A stretch of DNA of 64,000 nucleotides, from positions 11,754,983-11,818,982 of the forward strand of contig NC_087077.1 in the NCBI RefSeq assembly GCF_026151205.1, in the 5' to 3' direction. This DNA comes from Bolinopsis microptera (taxonomy: Eukaryota > Ctenophora > Tentaculata > Lobata > Bolinopsidae). A program made the translations under genes and the position numbers. Position 1 is the stretch's first letter. Every line of letters begins with the position of its first letter. Positions 27,101-41,876 of the stretch are shown here, one piece after another. The notes under the pieces were generated by a model. It made no database searches, was not told the DNA's origin, and worked only from the letters and a program-made list of their open reading frames with translations.

Positions 27101-30100
27101 TCCAAAGCAACCCCGGGGCTTGAACTACTTGGGAGAACATGTCATTTCAACGAAAAAAGGGGCAGAAAAGATTTTTAAATTTCCCTTTAAATAGGTCTAT
27201 ATTTGATACATTTTTTGTACCATATAGAGAAAAGGGGATGCAACGATTTAATTAATTTAAACATTGTTCTTATATGGCCCCCTTCAAACGCAAATTTTGA
27301 ACAGTTTGTTGCTACCCAAAAGAGGCCCTTTAAAATGGATCAAGGGGAAACCCTTACTCCATTTATTATACAAAAAACTTCTACAGAGCAAAAGAAATTA
27401 AAAATTTCCCCCCGTGAAACAAAAGTTATTTTAACGATTTTATGACCTTCTAAAAATGTAAATAGCAAAATTTCCCCGTTTCGCCCCCTACTTTATAGCC
27501 TACGTGAGCTTTCAAGGGCCCCCATACATAGCAAAATGCTAAAATTATTGATGGGCGGATACTTAAAATTACATGGTACACGTCCCCTTTTCCGATCCCT
27601 TTCCCGAAAATAGTTTTTCATAGAAAAAAAGCTGAAATGGAAGGGTTCCCATATGTATTCGGCAGTCCAAGGCGGTTTTCCCTTTTATAAGGCCGAACTG
27701 ATAAATACCTCGGTGCCGATACAGCCCTGGCAAAGCTCTCAGTCTTTTGTTTCTCGAAATGTTTTTTTGTTGGTTACAATTTTTCCCGTCCGTTTCCCCT
27801 ATCGTTATTTTCCTTTTTTTCTTCTTCATTTTGCAAATTGTAACGAACAAAACCCTAAATTTTTAAGATATTTTGATTTCTTTTTATTGTTTGTATTCAA
27901 ATTTGGTAGACGGGCCCCAAACGTAATGTGGCTTGCAGTGTTGGGCGCGAAAATTAAGTAACAGTTTTTTTTTCTTTTTTAGTTGTGCATCGGAAAAACA
28001 TAAGCAATTTTAATTGCAGTACCTTTTATAAATTAGAAATAAAAATTGTCATTGTAATTTTGCATGGTGAAATGTAACGCTTGATTTTTATTAATAATTA
28101 ATTAAAATTTTCAAAAAAAAGTATGTTTTGGCAGATTGTAATATTAGTGGCTTTTACTTTGAAGATAAATAAATCGTCAAATTTTGAATTAAAAATTGAC
28201 TCTTTTGGTCTGATGCTTGTTTGTCCAAAAATTATGACCAGAGGAATTTATAACCCCTGATATGTTAAACCCTGATTTTCATTTAAATCAACCCAAGAAA
28301 TTTTCTTTTTGATTAAAATAAAAAATCATTAATTTTTCCCCTGTTGTGTAAAAAGTGCCATTGTGTGTTGTTAATTGGTACTTGTCAAAAAATTGCTCCC
28401 GAAACCAAGTATGTTAAAATGTTTCATTTCGATTTGGAAGAGTTGTTCCCATTCAAATGGTAACTATCAAAAACATTTTGCAGGCTATGGAAAAAATGAA
28501 AAAAGCTACTCCCAAAAATGAACCCCAAAGAAATGGCAGAAAAATAGGTGTTTGCACCTGAATAGAATCCCACTGAAGGGGGTACAGCCTGTCAAATATG
28601 TCAATAAACCATTACTGGACCTGCCGTGGAGTTGTCCTTTCCCCCAGAACCCCCAAAATTTGGGGAGACACACATCCCCTTTGTTTTAGTTATTTAAGAT
28701 CTTGAATTAAACCCGTTCTTGTTAACTGTAAAAAGTTTTTCTTTTTTTTTATTTTTTTTCCCCCTTTTTAGAGGGGTCAAGAGGGGAAACGCCAGCTGTT
28801 CGACTTTAAAAGTTTTAAGGGCTTTCGACAGGTACATCGGGGAAAAAATCAAAAGATTCTAGAAGTTCGGCTTTCAGTCAAAATCTGAGTTTTTGGGCTC
28901 AGACAAAAGCAAGGCCCAAAATTTAAACCCCGACGGAGAAAAAATGAATTGTTCGAGATATTGAGGTGTGTTACGGGGATCTACCTTACCCCTTCCTTTT
29001 GAAATAGTCTCGACTACTGTATGGGGAAACCCCTGGGGATGTGGGAGCGATTGGACTCCCCCTCGAAGTAGAAAAAGCAGAAGATGGGGCCCAAAACACA
29101 CCGAGTGGACTTTGAAATTTATAAGATTTATATCTGAGGACAGGGACAAGGCAACGAGTTCCGCTCAGAGTAAACGGCGGCGCAAGCGTGGACTACCATA
29201 AACAAAGGCAAGACCAAGGTCGACATGAATATGGGGATAAATCTAGGACCTACAAAGTGACCCGGGGAAACCCATAAAAAGTTTTTTATCTTTTGGCTCC
29301 TGGATTGAGAGCAAAAAAGGGAGAAAAGGGTTAAAAAGGGGAAAAGCGGGGGGCCCCTACAAGATGAAAGGTTTTCGGAAATTTCCCTGAAAAGAGCCAA
29401 AGATTATTTTGTTTAGGGGCTTGTAAATCGTATGCCCCGGTCAGAAACCGGACATGAAAAAATTGCCAAGAGAAAATTTTGGAGGGACATCACAAAGTTT
29501 TTGCGTATATGCTGGGTTTCATGGAAGGACAAGGTCACAATATAATTTTGTTGGTAGCCCCCCAAGGTGTAAAAAAAATTACGAAGCAGGAGATTAAAAA
29601 TGGGGGCCTGAATCCGAATCCGAGCTTTTTTTCCCCATTGTTTTATTTTGGGAACCTCCCGGGTAGAGCCAGCAAGGCCGCCCAAGACAAAGCTATTGCT
29701 AGTTATAAAGGGAAGTTGGGCAAATTTAAAAAGGGAACGGCCCCCTGATGGGGGACAGGGATTTTGGGGGGGGGTTTTCGGGGTAGATGGGATTAGCTCC
29801 GACATAGTGTAGTCCTCTTTGTTTCTGAAAATCTTTACAATTTACCCACTCCCAGGTGTAATGAAGCAGCTTTGCATAGGGTTTTTTGCAGAGAATGTTC
29901 ACTAATTTACATACTATCGCTAAAGAGTGAGCTTCTTTTATTTTAGCTTTTTAAATTGAGATATTTCTTAGTCAAATTCTTTAAAAATTTAAACTAAATT
30001 GAATTTCAAATACTTAGATATTAAAAACCCCAAATTATTCTGCGCCGGTCGTTAGAACAAATAAATTGCACAACAAAGTAAACTTTTGAACGAGTTTAGT

Positions 30101-32806
30101 AAAAAATACAGATGAATACGAGCAGCAAATGGTCCAGGGTTGTAAAACAAAAAGCATTTCCTATTCTACAAGGACCCAGGCCAGTGCTGTGAGTAAAGTT
30201 TCTTTTATATCAAAAAAAATAAAATAAGTTTAACTTAATGTAAATGGTTGATTGCCCAAATTCTTTCTAAATGTTAAACCAAAAAATACATGTAAAAAAT
30301 CCTCCTTTTCGAGCAGAGACTCCCTCAAAAAAAATTTTTTTCAAAAAAAGGGAATTTGAGCAATGGAGAAAACCCCCCTCGCACCATTCTGGCCTGAGGG
30401 GTAAAGATGTCCAGGCCCCCAAAAACCACATGTGAGTATTCTTAAAAAAAATTTCTGTATCTTAATCGTTTTGGGGGCAGATTGTTACAGTTGCAGTCGC
30501 AGTGTCTTTAGTTTGTCAGAGGGAAAAAGTCAAACTTGCATTTACTTTTCATGTGATCCTTTAAATTTTCGGCACGAAACTGAATATTTTAGTCACAGAA
30601 ACAAGGATTTTTTTTCAGAATCAATTTGCTGATGAAACCCCTACCCGAAAAAAACTTTTGTATTCATTATCACGGGGACCTGTTTTTAATTATCAAGACA
30701 CGTATTTCAAAAACTAAATTTATGGTTTTTAGGGCCCTTTTTTTCCCCCTGTTTTTTTAAAATGTTACCAATTGATTGAGGAGATTTGACCTGACCCAAA
30801 TTCGAAACAGTTGTTATATTTAAACCCCACTTGACCCCAAAGAACCCCATATTTTTAGTTAAGGTAGTAATTTTTGGCGCGGTATTCTAAACGAATTAAT
30901 AAAACATTAGCGTCTAATAGCTGTCTAAATTTGCCAAATCCCCTGTACACTTATGTTTAGTTTAGTCTCCAGGAAATCCGTTAAAAAATATTTAAATTAT
31001 TAAAAAAAATTTAATGGTTAGTTTTATTTTTTTGGTTCTGAAGTTTGAAGCGGGTACATAAAAAAGGGGGGGAAAGATTGCATTTTGTAAAACGTATGCC
31101 TTTCCCCCTATATTTTTTAAAGGGATTTAGAAAATCATCCTGTATAAAAAATTCATGCCCAAATCCACAAAAAACATAGAGTTTAAACAAGTACAATCGT
31201 ACTATTTTTCTGTGGCAAAGGGACGATACAGTAAGAAGTTCGTGTTACACACAATTTTCTGAAAAAGATAAACAGAACTAAGTATTATTACAGGCGGAAA
31301 AAAGGGGGAAAACTGTGTAATTATAAGGGTTTTGAACAATGTCTCATCTGAAACTGAACTAATCGGTAATGTGTGACGCCCGTATTTCCCGGGTTTTAAA
31401 AGGAACCTTTTGATAAAAAGAGTAAAAAAATAGATAATAAAATAAATAAAAAATTTGAAAAAAAAAATGATATGAATACCCCAGTTTAGAGTTTAAAAGG
31501 AAACACTTTTAAAAGATTTAATTTCCCTACATTCCCATGGATATCAACGTTTTCCTAAAAAACAGTACAGTTTATTTTTATATTGGTAGTATATATAGTA
31601 GTTTTTTCCCTAAAAAGTCCAACTTTTATCTAAATTTTACATGTATTTCAATGCTCATGCTCGAGACTGAGAAAAAATATTTAATTAGTGACGGGGGTCA
31701 CTTCGCGTTAGCCCTGAAAACATAATCGTATGAAACAGTGGGGTCAGAATTGAAGGTTTCCAACATTTTTAATTCTCTTTTTTACAGAAATAATGTAATC
31801 AAATTTTATTTCATTCCTCCCACTTTTTCCACTCGCCGATCTTGTAAAAGTTTTTCCCGCAATTATGAAAAAATCTTCAAGTTACGAAACAAAACGAATA
31901 TCGCCGCTTGACAAAAATATAATGGGAGGGGCAACATGTTTTTAACAACACTATGTTTTTAAGGGAGTGTAACGACATAATATGTTAACGGAATTTTCTT
32001 TTCATAACAGTATTCCCTCCTTCAGTAATTGGGGAAAATTTTGTTAAATTTTTTAAATTATACTCACGGATATGGTTTATTTTGGGGGAAAATTTGGGCC
32101 GTGAGAATTACTTGACCCCGAAAGTGTTGTTTAAAACCCCGAGAACACTGAACAGGCCAACAGGTTGTTTTGCCTAACCTTGAAACATGCAAATATGCAC
32201 AAACATTCTCGGGTTTCCCAGGTAAAATAAATCTGAAAGTTACTACAAGAAAATGTCTCGAAATGTGTTGTAAATGTAAGTCAACTTAATTCAGTTTTGT
32301 TACCCCCCAAAATCAATCAAACAACACTGTTATTTATGTTTAAACTGTTTTGTTCTGGCAAAAAACTGGATTTTAATTGATGAAATTTTAAGAATTTTCT
32401 CTTATCTTTTAAAAAAGCCGACTCTCTCCTCTCTCCCTCCTCTCTGTTTATACCCTTTTTTCACTATCCCAGACTTAGAGTTCCCCGGGGGCGACCGGGG
32501 CTTTCCCTCACGGTACACCAAACAAATGTTACCATGGTAACACCCAATGTTACCGGTTAAAAACCCACTGGCCACTACAGGGGAAATTGGGACTGTGAAA
32601 AATAAAAAAACACCAGAAAAAGGGTTTAAACCCCGTTATGTGGGGACTGGTAACGCCCGAGAACCCTTATAAAAAATTTTTTTAATCTCTTTAAAAAGGG
32701 GGGGAAATGTTTAAAACTTTAAACTCCTCCCTAATACGCTGTGTAATCGAAAATTAACGATTGCCAGAAGTTCGGGGCCCTTTTTCAACCGGGGATGATA
32801 ACCATT

Positions 32807-32845
<39 letters not shown>

Positions 32846-35800
32846 TTTAAATTTTCCCCATACTGTTAAACAATAAACATTACACCAGTGCCTGCGTGTT
32901 TTGTAGTGTAATGACTGTGGGAAAACAAGGGGCACCAGTTGCAGTTAAAACTTTTAACATATTTGCAAAGTTATAATAATTTTAAAAGGTTTATGAAACC
33001 CAAACAACTTTTTTGAAAATCATATTGCAAATTTTCCCTGGTACCGGGTGGATACTATTTTTAATTGGACAATTAAAAAAATTTAACGTATCACATACAC
33101 GTTAATAAGTCTACCTGTTGCTTGGTACACGAGTTGTTTTACCGATCTATTCTAATCTCCTAGGGCAATACGGGTAGCAGGGGGTTTTTTTTGAGTATAC
33201 CCACTCAATTGTGATTTAACTGCCCTTTAATTTCTTTACTACCTTTGATGTTCCCTTTTGTTTCAGTGGTCCCCCTAAACCCCGTGTACGTGTTAATAGT
33301 TACATTAGTTCCCGGAATTTGCTCCCAAAACTTGTAATTGTTTTGATAATGGGGATGTAGTTTATGTAAGATCTCTCTGCTTGTCATGTTATTGTTTTGG
33401 GCCCTTTCGTAAGTATTTTCCTTTTTTCCCGGTGAGTCAAGACTATTCTAAGTTACAAAATTCTTATTTTTAGTTATTGTTTCTAGGTTTTAGTTCTGGT
33501 TTTCTTAGTTTTAAGTTTCTTTGTTATTAGTTATTAGTTTTTTGTTGAGGTTAGTAGTAAATCTACCTACAAGATTGAAAAGATTTATCTAAACGAATTT
33601 ATTTCTTGAATTGGGGGAAGTATGCTGAATTTCTTATAAAAATTATAAAAAATTAAAAATACTAAAAATAAAGGACTAAAAATATTGACTACCAACGTCA
33701 CCGAACAACTTTCCGAGCACAAAGCCGTTTGAAGGCATTTAAAAGATCAAAAAACGGAGGGAGAAAATTTAGGGTCATTTTTATTCTTGCATTCCTCCAG
33801 CACCCCCTCCTCATTTATGTGTATTCCACACTACTTTCGGAGCTAAGTCGACTACCCCGAAAACCCCCCCTATATCCGTCCCGAACAGGGGCGCGTTCCC
33901 CTTTAGAGTTTTCCCCAATCCTTTAGTAAAAAGACAATAGTTGTTTGGGCGGCCTGCTGTGCTCTACCGTGCGTAGGTTCCCAAAAATAAAACCGGCAAG
34001 TACTAGGTGTCGTGCAGTGCCCCCCATTTTTTTAAACTCCGCTTCGAAAATTGTTTGCAGCTTGGGAGGCTACCATACAAATTATATTCCCGACCCTTTT
34101 CCCCATTTCCTACACCCAACAAGGTACAATTGATATTGGGGAAAGTGTATGATCTGAAGGATGCTTGTTTGAATTTTTAAATAGGTTTTTTGCGAAGTAT
34201 GCATTAGCTCACTTTTATGTCTCGGAATTTTGGAAAAAGCAATTTTTTTCCCTTTCGTGTATTTTGGGTCCCGTAATAAAATTTTTAAAAAGGATTTAAA
34301 ACTAATTTTAACCCGTCTCTGGGGTAATTTTAAAAAAAAAACGATGTTTTAAAGTGTGAACTTTTTTTCACAATTTTCAGAACTCTACTCTGATCCCCTC
34401 TCTTCTTCATGCCTGGGGAGATTAATGGGGAAGGAGAATCACCTTTCAAAAACAAGGAAAGTTCCCTTTAAGAAAACAGACAAAAAGCCCCTTTACAAGA
34501 TAGCCCCCTCAAAAAGAAAGTCACGACCCCAAAAATAAGAGGTACATAATGGTGGCTTGGGCCGCGTAGCCCCACTAAGGGGGGCGGAGCCTACCCGGTG
34601 CCCTGTCGGCTACTTTGAACAGGAAGAAATATGGGGAAATTCCGCACCTCCCCAACCAAATAAATATACACATTATGCTACCATGGTAACACCTCTTAAT
34701 TTGGTTAAAAAACTTAAAAAAGTAGTAAATAGAAAAAAACCAGGGGGGCCTTTCCCAAAAAAAGTTTAGGGGCCGGGGGGGGGGGGGGTTTCATCAAAAT
34801 TCCTCGAAATTGTTTTTAAGTTGTTTCTGATAGAGGGGGGTGAATCTTTCAGCTGCTTTTTTTCCCCTGGAAAAAATATTGTCTAGCCGAAATTACGCTG
34901 TCAAAGGTCAGCTCAATTAATTGTATGGGAGGATTTCAAACTGGAAAAATCGTCAAAAAAGGGTCCAAATTTTCAAAAACGAATTAAAAAATTTTTGGGC
35001 CCATCTCAAAAAACGGCTCGATACTTTTTCTCCAAATGTCCCTAGAAAAAATACCTGAAAGTTTTAGGGTGATTCTCAAAAAAAATTTGGGGGAAAATAG
35101 ATTTTTAGAGTCGTTTTAGGAGCGTTTAGAAAGCCCCTTAAAGTACCGGTAAAAGCCGCGCTAAAAAACCCGACCCTTTCTCACACTGTGCGCGTTCTGT
35201 CAAATTTTACGGTTTGATCCCCTGAACGGTCATGTTTGGTTTCTAACTGGTTGTTATTTATATGTTTCTTTTTTTCTTCTTTTAGGGTTTTCAAATTTTT
35301 ATGTCACAAAGCGGTAAAAGGAGTCGAAATTTCCTGATGAGGGAAAAGGGGCCCTCTCCCGCGGGAAAGAGGACACAAGGGCCAAACTACTGTTTGGGAT
35401 TTTCTAGCCTATCACGAAAGGAAAAAAGGGAAATGGCAACACGTCGCAATGAATCAACGGGAAAGGGGTAGGGCGGCAAATAGACGTCAAAAAAAAAAAC
35501 AAACTCGTCCCCCTGTACGAAAAGAAGAGCGGGCAAAAAAAAAAACACGCACAGGAACGGGTGGGTTTTAAATTTTTGATTCTGAAAATCGAATCCTTGC
35601 CACAATGGGGAAAGCAGTTTTCCCGGATTAACGGGGTTTTTTTATAGTCAAACCACCCTACCCTGTATATAAAAAAATTTTTTTCTTAAATTTTTACTTA
35701 AGTAACATTTTTGGACTTAAATCGTTTCGGGGAAGGGCCCCAGATAAATAAGTCAACAATTTTGTTATCTCAAAATAAAAAAATGTGTCAAATTACAACC

Positions 35801-36214
35801 ATACAATGGAATACATAATGTCACGGGCACGGTAAACAATGTTTTAACTTTTTTATCTAAAAAAAGATATTATGGATAAAAAAATATCTTTTTTTGTTTT
35901 TAACAAATAACAAGTTTTCCCCATACAAATTTGCAGTTTAAATTTTCACCAAAGGGAATGGGAAAACTAACACCATGGGAAACCAAAAACCATGGGAACA
36001 CACATGTCCCTGGTAACACCCATGCACCTGGGAAAAACCCTGTACCAGGTAACACAAATTCACATTTCCCCCTACATTACAGCGGGAGGGGGTGAACACC
36101 CGCTACAGACTCCTACTTGTCACAGAGACAGACCAACGAGAACCCCTAAGACAATGAGCATCCCCTAGCTTCTCCCTGACACTAGATCAGTACTTCCTTG
36201 GGTTAGTTTTGAAA

Positions 36215-36905
36215 TAATTTTTCCCTGCTGGTGAGTAGTGTAGTAAATAAGTTTCCTGTGGGGATGTAAAGGAAAAGTTTCTCCTGTGGTGATTGAAGTA
36301 TAAAAAAGTTTTTCTGCTGGTATTAGTAGTAAATAGGTTTCCTGTGGTGATATAGAGAAATAGAGTTTTCCGGGTTAGTAGTAGTAAATAGAGTTTTCCC
36401 TGCTGGTGGTAGTAACTTAGAATAGAGTTTTTATGTGGGGTAGTGTAGTTAAATGATTTCCTGCTGGTGAATAGTAGTAAATGATTTTCTCCTGTGGGGG
36501 AGTATAGTAAAAAGATTTTCCGTGGCAGTAGTGTAGTAAATAAGTTTCTCCGTGGTGAGTTATAGGGAAAAAGAGTTTCTACTGATGGGAAGTAGAGTTA
36601 ATTGAGTTTTTTTTCCCGCTGGTGAATGTAGTAAATAGATTTTTCTGCTGGTGAGTGTGTAGAAAAAAAGAGTTTCCCTGTGGTGGTATATTTTAAATAG
36701 GTTTCTATGATGGGAGTTAGTGTTTAAAGAGTTTTTCCCCCGGGGGAAATGAAAAAAATTTTTTTCCCGCGGGAGTGTTGTAAAAAATTTTCCCTCGGTG
36801 AGTTTGTGAGTAAATAATTTATCCTGCGGTAGTAGATTGTAAATAGATTTTTTCCGTGGTGATAGTAGTATAAATAGAGTTTCTCCTGCTGGGTGATTAG
36901 TCGAG
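36215..36905. repeat. Degenerate ~30-bp satellite array
   Basis: About 20 imperfect copies of a unit resembling TAGTAGTAAATAGAGTTTC followed by TCCTGCTGGTGAG. Unit length varies and runs are blurred, as elsewhere in this block, so the true array is probably more regular than shown. Confidence 0.75.
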
Positions 36906-37704
36906 ATTCTGTGAGAATCCGGTCCGGAAAGTATATAATAAAAAATTTAAATTTGACGCTTTTTAAAGAAAATTTGGAACTCTCACCGTTCCTCTAGAAT
37001 AGAGTAATGTGCGTTTTTACAATAACATGGCCAGCAACACCTTCTCTCCCTCGGCCCCCCCGCTCCCCCCGCTCCCCCAAAATAACCAGGGCCGGTCCTC
37101 CACTCCCCTGCCCAAAAGGCCCCGCCCTTGGCACCTCCCCCTTGTTAAAACCTCTACCTTCCCGCCCACCTGGGAGTGTTTCACATCCACTCATGCCCCA
37201 ATTTTGCCCTCAAATTAGCAATCTTTTTGGGCGAGAAGGAAAAAATTTGCATTTTTTTTAAAACTCAAAATTTGAAAAAGTAAACAGTTCAAAGGGTTTG
37301 GGTTTCCCTTCCTATGTCTTTCATCCCACCCAAAAATTCTTACTCTTCAGTATTTTTACTTATGAATATTTTTTAGTTAGTCTACCTCATTTTAATTTTT
37401 AGGAATTTTTAAATTTTTTCTTGATCACTTTTATTTTGACAAAAAAGATAAACGTTTTTTAATCAAAAACTATTGAAGTACCAAAAATTGAACTCCCCTA
37501 TTAAATCTCCTCCCCCATTGAATATAACCCCCCCCCTCCCCCAGCGGGCTCCATTAAAAAGAGCAAGTTTGGCCGCCCCCCTTCATGCCGCCACCAGACC
37601 AGGCAGTTTTCAAACCCGCCAAACGACGGAAGCACGCGTGTCCTCGCACAAGGATTGCAAAGGCGCCCGCGGAAACACTTCCGGGAAGTTGATTACGCTT
37701 TTAA

Positions 37705-37890
37705 ATTTAAAACCTGTAACTTCAGCAGGTGGAGTTTTATTTAACTTTAGCATTTACAGTTTTATTTAAACCGCAGGGGGGGGTTTTTATTGAATTGCAG
37801 GTGAGAGTTTTAGATTTTACGGTGAGGTTGTTATTTAACTTCAGCAGGTGAGAGTTTTTTTTGAACTTTAGCAGGTGGGGGTTTTTTTTG
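37705..37890. repeat. Degenerate ~35-bp tandem repeat
   Basis: Four to five noisy copies of a unit like TTAACTTCAGCAGGTGAGAG with a T-rich tail. Same quality caveat as the surrounding block. Confidence 0.55.
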
Positions 37891-39178
37891 TTAGTGATTT
37901 TTTAAAGTGCCAAAATTCAACCCCGAATCTGCAACCCATCGTGAAATGCCGATTCCCCGTGGAAAATGAAAAAAAAAAACCAGTTATACTAGCCCGCCTG
38001 AGAGGGTGAATTTAACACAGAGTGTTTGGGGTTTTGTTTTCTTGCTGGCTTTTATCTCTAGTGAAAAACTGACTTTGCAGCTTTATTGTCATGTTAATAG
38101 CTACGCAGCTTTAACTACCGGGTTTGTTTTTCTGGAAATTTCGTTAAATATTTAGAAAACGTTTTTTTTAGGTTTTTCTTTAGGTTTACATTTTATCTGT
38201 TTCCCGTTAAGTTGCAGAAAAGTTTGATTATAAAAATAGTAGTTAAAATAATAGGGGCCCCTAACATTTGAAGGATATAAAACAAACCTGTATTTCGAAA
38301 TGAAGCAGGGAAGGGTTTAAAGTGAGCCCAGTTCGTGTGGGGAGGGCCCTGACGTGGCCTCTTACCGCAGGAAGTACCGATGGGGGTGGGGGGAAACCCC
38401 AGTGTACAGTAAGGCCCCGATAGCGGGATGAGGACAGTGGGGCTAATTTTGGACTACAGTATACAGAATATTTGATAAGAGGATAAAGGGGGAAAGGGGG
38501 CAAAATTTTTTGGGGTACGGTCTATTGTACAACGGGAAAATTTGAGGGGGGGGCGCCACAGTGGTATCCTATGCCCATATAAGGAGTGGCGACGTACTCT
38601 TATCTGTACCTGCAATGGTTTTTTATAGTGAGGGGGAATAAATTTTGGTCAGTTTAAATTTTCGGGGAAAATTTTTAGTGGGTTCCCCGGTAACAAAGCT
38701 TTGGGGGAATGACTATGTAAAAATGTATACCTTTAAATGAAATTATAACGATTTATTTGATTTTAACGGAATTTTTTTAAACAAAATTTTTAATAATACA
38801 GCAATTTTTATATGTTAAATTTCTAAAAAAAATTTGAATCACTTTAATGACGTATCGTAGTTTAAAATAGCGTAGCGATTAACCTGTCTTGTGGGCACAA
38901 AAACAGAGTTTAAATACATTTGTCACCAATGCTGACAGCTTTTTATCAGATACTATTATGTAACACTACGCCCCGCAATTAGGGAGGATGATTTAATGGG
39001 ACATTGGCTTCAGCCAGGGGTTATATTCGAGTGGGACTGAGCATTACGGGGAAAGTAATTATAAAGTTTTTGTGGGAGAAACTTGTGCCTATTTTTTAAA
39101 AAAATCCGGCTAGAGGCTTAAAAGTTTACATTTTTTTTGTCATTTTGACGCATTTATCACACAGATTTGAAGTTTATT

Positions 39179-40600
39179 GTAGTTTTAAAAAAAAAATTTT
39201 ACATTTTTTTTTTTAGATCAAAGTTTTAAATTAAATTTTAAATTTATTTTACCCTTTTGGGGTAAAAATTTTTATCCTTTTAGATATTTTTTTTTCTTTT
39301 TGCGGCTGAAAAAAAAAAAAGGTTTACAATGAAAACTTCTTAGGGTCGTTTAATTAGTAAACAATATTTTGGCAATTTTTACCCCCTTCCCCCAATCAAC
39401 CGTAACAAGACCAAACCCCCCCCCCCCCCCCCCCCCCCCCCTAATCAAACCCTAAGATTTTGGAAAAACCCCCCCCAGCGATTTCGTAAAATTTTTGAAC
39501 CCCCTTTTGATCTCTTTTTGGTGTGACCCGTTACCTGGCATTGGGAAGTTTCCTGGGCAAACCCGGAAAAATGTTCCGGTAACCAAATGTTAAAGTTTCC
39601 TTTCAACTCAAAATCAAATAAATGATGAAGGGCACAAAAACGTCATCTAATAAAAATTTTAGGTTAAATACTTACATTCCAACCATATTTAAGTTTTAAA
39701 GTTTTAAAAAAAAACAATTGTAAAATAAGTTTTAAAATAATTTTCAAGGAGGTGGTCCCCCCGGTTTTTTAATTTCCCTGAATATTTTTACTTTAACCTT
39801 CTTGATTTGGTTTAAACTCATTACTCGAAGGTAAGTTCGGCACTTCATACTTTAAACTGTGAATATGACCAAATTTTTTTTTAATCGAAGGCTTTTTTAG
39901 TCTTAATAATTAAATTATTTTTTTGTATTAAAAGACAGGGGGATTGTACTTCAATAATCGCCAACTGGGTATTTCCAGTCTAATTCAGTAAAAAAAGAAA
40001 AAGATTTAAGTCACTAATCACTAGTCTATAGGTCAACGTTATGCGGTAAAATACCTCAAATCTCCCAAGACCTAATCATAAATCTGAGGGGCCGAGGTCT
40101 GACTTCACTTTTTCAGTAAACCAACCACTCGTGCCCGGGCACAATTAAGCGAGGGGGGTTAGCCACGACCCGAGTGTTTCACCACCGAACTGTACCAAAC
40201 ACAGCTTTGATAACGGGCCGATTTCATCCCACCCGGGGAATGCCCAGGGGTTTTTGGCATACTATTGTTTAAAGTAGCTTTCATGGAAAAAGCGGTTCTA
40301 AAGTAACTGTGTTTGATGTAATTTTTTAGGATCGTGAAAATGTTTGTGAAAATTTGATCCGGCCGTTTTAAAGCTTTTCATTTAGTTTTTTTCAATCGGT
40401 CATTTTTAAAAGCCTAATGACAGGTGTTTTCATTTGAACAAGGCATAACCCCCATTTTTAAATGTCAGATAACACTTTTAGGGAACGGCGATATGTTTAA
40501 ACGCACACTTTCGGCGCCAATTCTATGTTGCGCGCGCGCGCGAGCTGCCAAATGCACGCCTATACACGGGGGAAAAAAAACATTAATAAACCCAAAGTCT
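39179..40600. repeat. Corrupted copy of the 46.9-kb repeat
   Basis: Follows 46893-48440 colinearly: TTTTGGCAATTTTTACCCCC, CTGAGGGGCC, TCACTTTTTCAGTAA, GCATACTATTGTTTAAA, GGCGATATGTTTAAACGCAC. Bases are missing and runs lengthened throughout. It includes a blurred version of the nested MITE at about 39343-39505. Confidence 0.85.
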
Positions 40601-41876
40601 GTTTTTCTTTTGTCCGAACGGTTTTTACAAAAAAAAAAGGAATATTACGGACTGGTTTTTTTTTTATAGTGCTGAAAAAAATCTGACGAAGCCCCATAAG
40701 CAAATTTAAAAAATCGGCCCGGGGGTAAGGGGGGGGCAATATTCGTAAAACATATTTTGCAATTTTACCCCCCCCCCCCGCCGAATTCAACCGTAAACAA
40801 GACCCCCCCCCCCCCTGACAGCAATATTACTAATCATGGCCCGCCCCCCCTTTTTTTCCCCAGAAAAACACTTTTCTTACTTTTTATGTACCCCCGACAA
40901 CTTCATGAGAGCCGAAATCATTGTTTGATATCCCGGCCCGCACCTTTTAAACTATTACTTTAACCGGAATTTGAAATTTCTAAATTTTATACTTTTAATG
41001 AAATTTATGGAATTTTTAATTTTAAAAAATTGCAAATTGTTATTATTAAGAGGGTAAAAAAAAAAAAGTTTTGACGTAATCAAGACCGAACCCCCCCCCC
41101 CCCCCGTAAACAACCCCCAAGCTTTGGAAACCCCTCCCCCCTCGGGGATTACGAAAAAGAACGACCCTAGTGGTTTAATTTATGTTTTGTTCCCGAAAAA
41201 GTGCAAAAGGGTGGGAGAGAGAACGAAGGTGCTGTACCCCTAATTGTTTAAAACCCCCCCGTAATACTATAAGTTAGGCTCACTCTTTCGGCGCTTTGTT
41301 TCAACTGTAGGAATTCATACTTTATAGACAGGATGCGTGATATCAAAAATAAATGCGGTTGTAACTTTTAATGCAACTTGACAGTAAGTCCCCCGAAGGA
41401 CGGGTTTCACATAATACAATAATCCTTGGTGCTTGGGCCCCCCGTAAATTCCCCACACTTGTGGGGGGAATTTCGGCCGAAGCAGCCAAGGTACCCCCCC
41501 AAATACCCAAAAATCCGGGCCGAGCGAAATTTTACATTTTTCCCGCAAGAGAAGCCAAGGTATTATCAGCATAGACTCAGACTGGCTGGCGGCAAGTTGG
41601 TAAAACAAATAACACTGGCGTTCTATATATTAGACACTATATTGTATCATGCGCATGTATCGGATTACACCCCTTCCAATTTGAACCGGAAATAATATAT
41701 ATACTATACATACCATAGATTTCACACTCCCGTTACGTCCGTTACGTCAGTGCAGTAGATGAATTCAAAAAATTTGTAACCAAATGGGGACAAATTATAA
41801 ACATGATTTGGGTGGTTTTTTAATCTCCAACTTCTATTTAACAGGTATTTTAAACTTAGTTGCTACAGTAGTACTG

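Larger units (their letters stand above)
21780..41560. other. Gene-free, homopolymer-rich, low-confidence sequence block
   Basis: About 19.8 kb without a supportable gene. Runs of A, T, G and C of 4-10 bases are far commoner than on either side, with a 35-G run at about 32809-32843 and long C runs at about 39415-39440 and 41090-41105. Where it can be compared with a cleaner relative (39179-40600 against 46893-48440), differences lengthen neighbouring runs and drop bases, as expected of badly polished long reads. Open frames inside are short and unlike known families. Degenerate satellites (36.2-36.9 and 37.7-37.9 kb) and GC-rich palindromes (23.9-24.2, 24.97 and 27.0 kb) can still be seen. 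Confidence 0.75.

Noticed and set aside
28874-29805. Several 75-130 codon frames in the 29-kb area
   Set aside because: Sequence there is run-inflated and the frames match nothing recognisable; they overlap on opposite strands.
32809-32843. A 35-base G run
   Set aside because: Lies in the low-quality block where runs are inflated; most likely an assembly artefact.
37007-37261. Proline-rich frames
   Set aside because: Arise from C-rich low-complexity sequence in the unreliable block.
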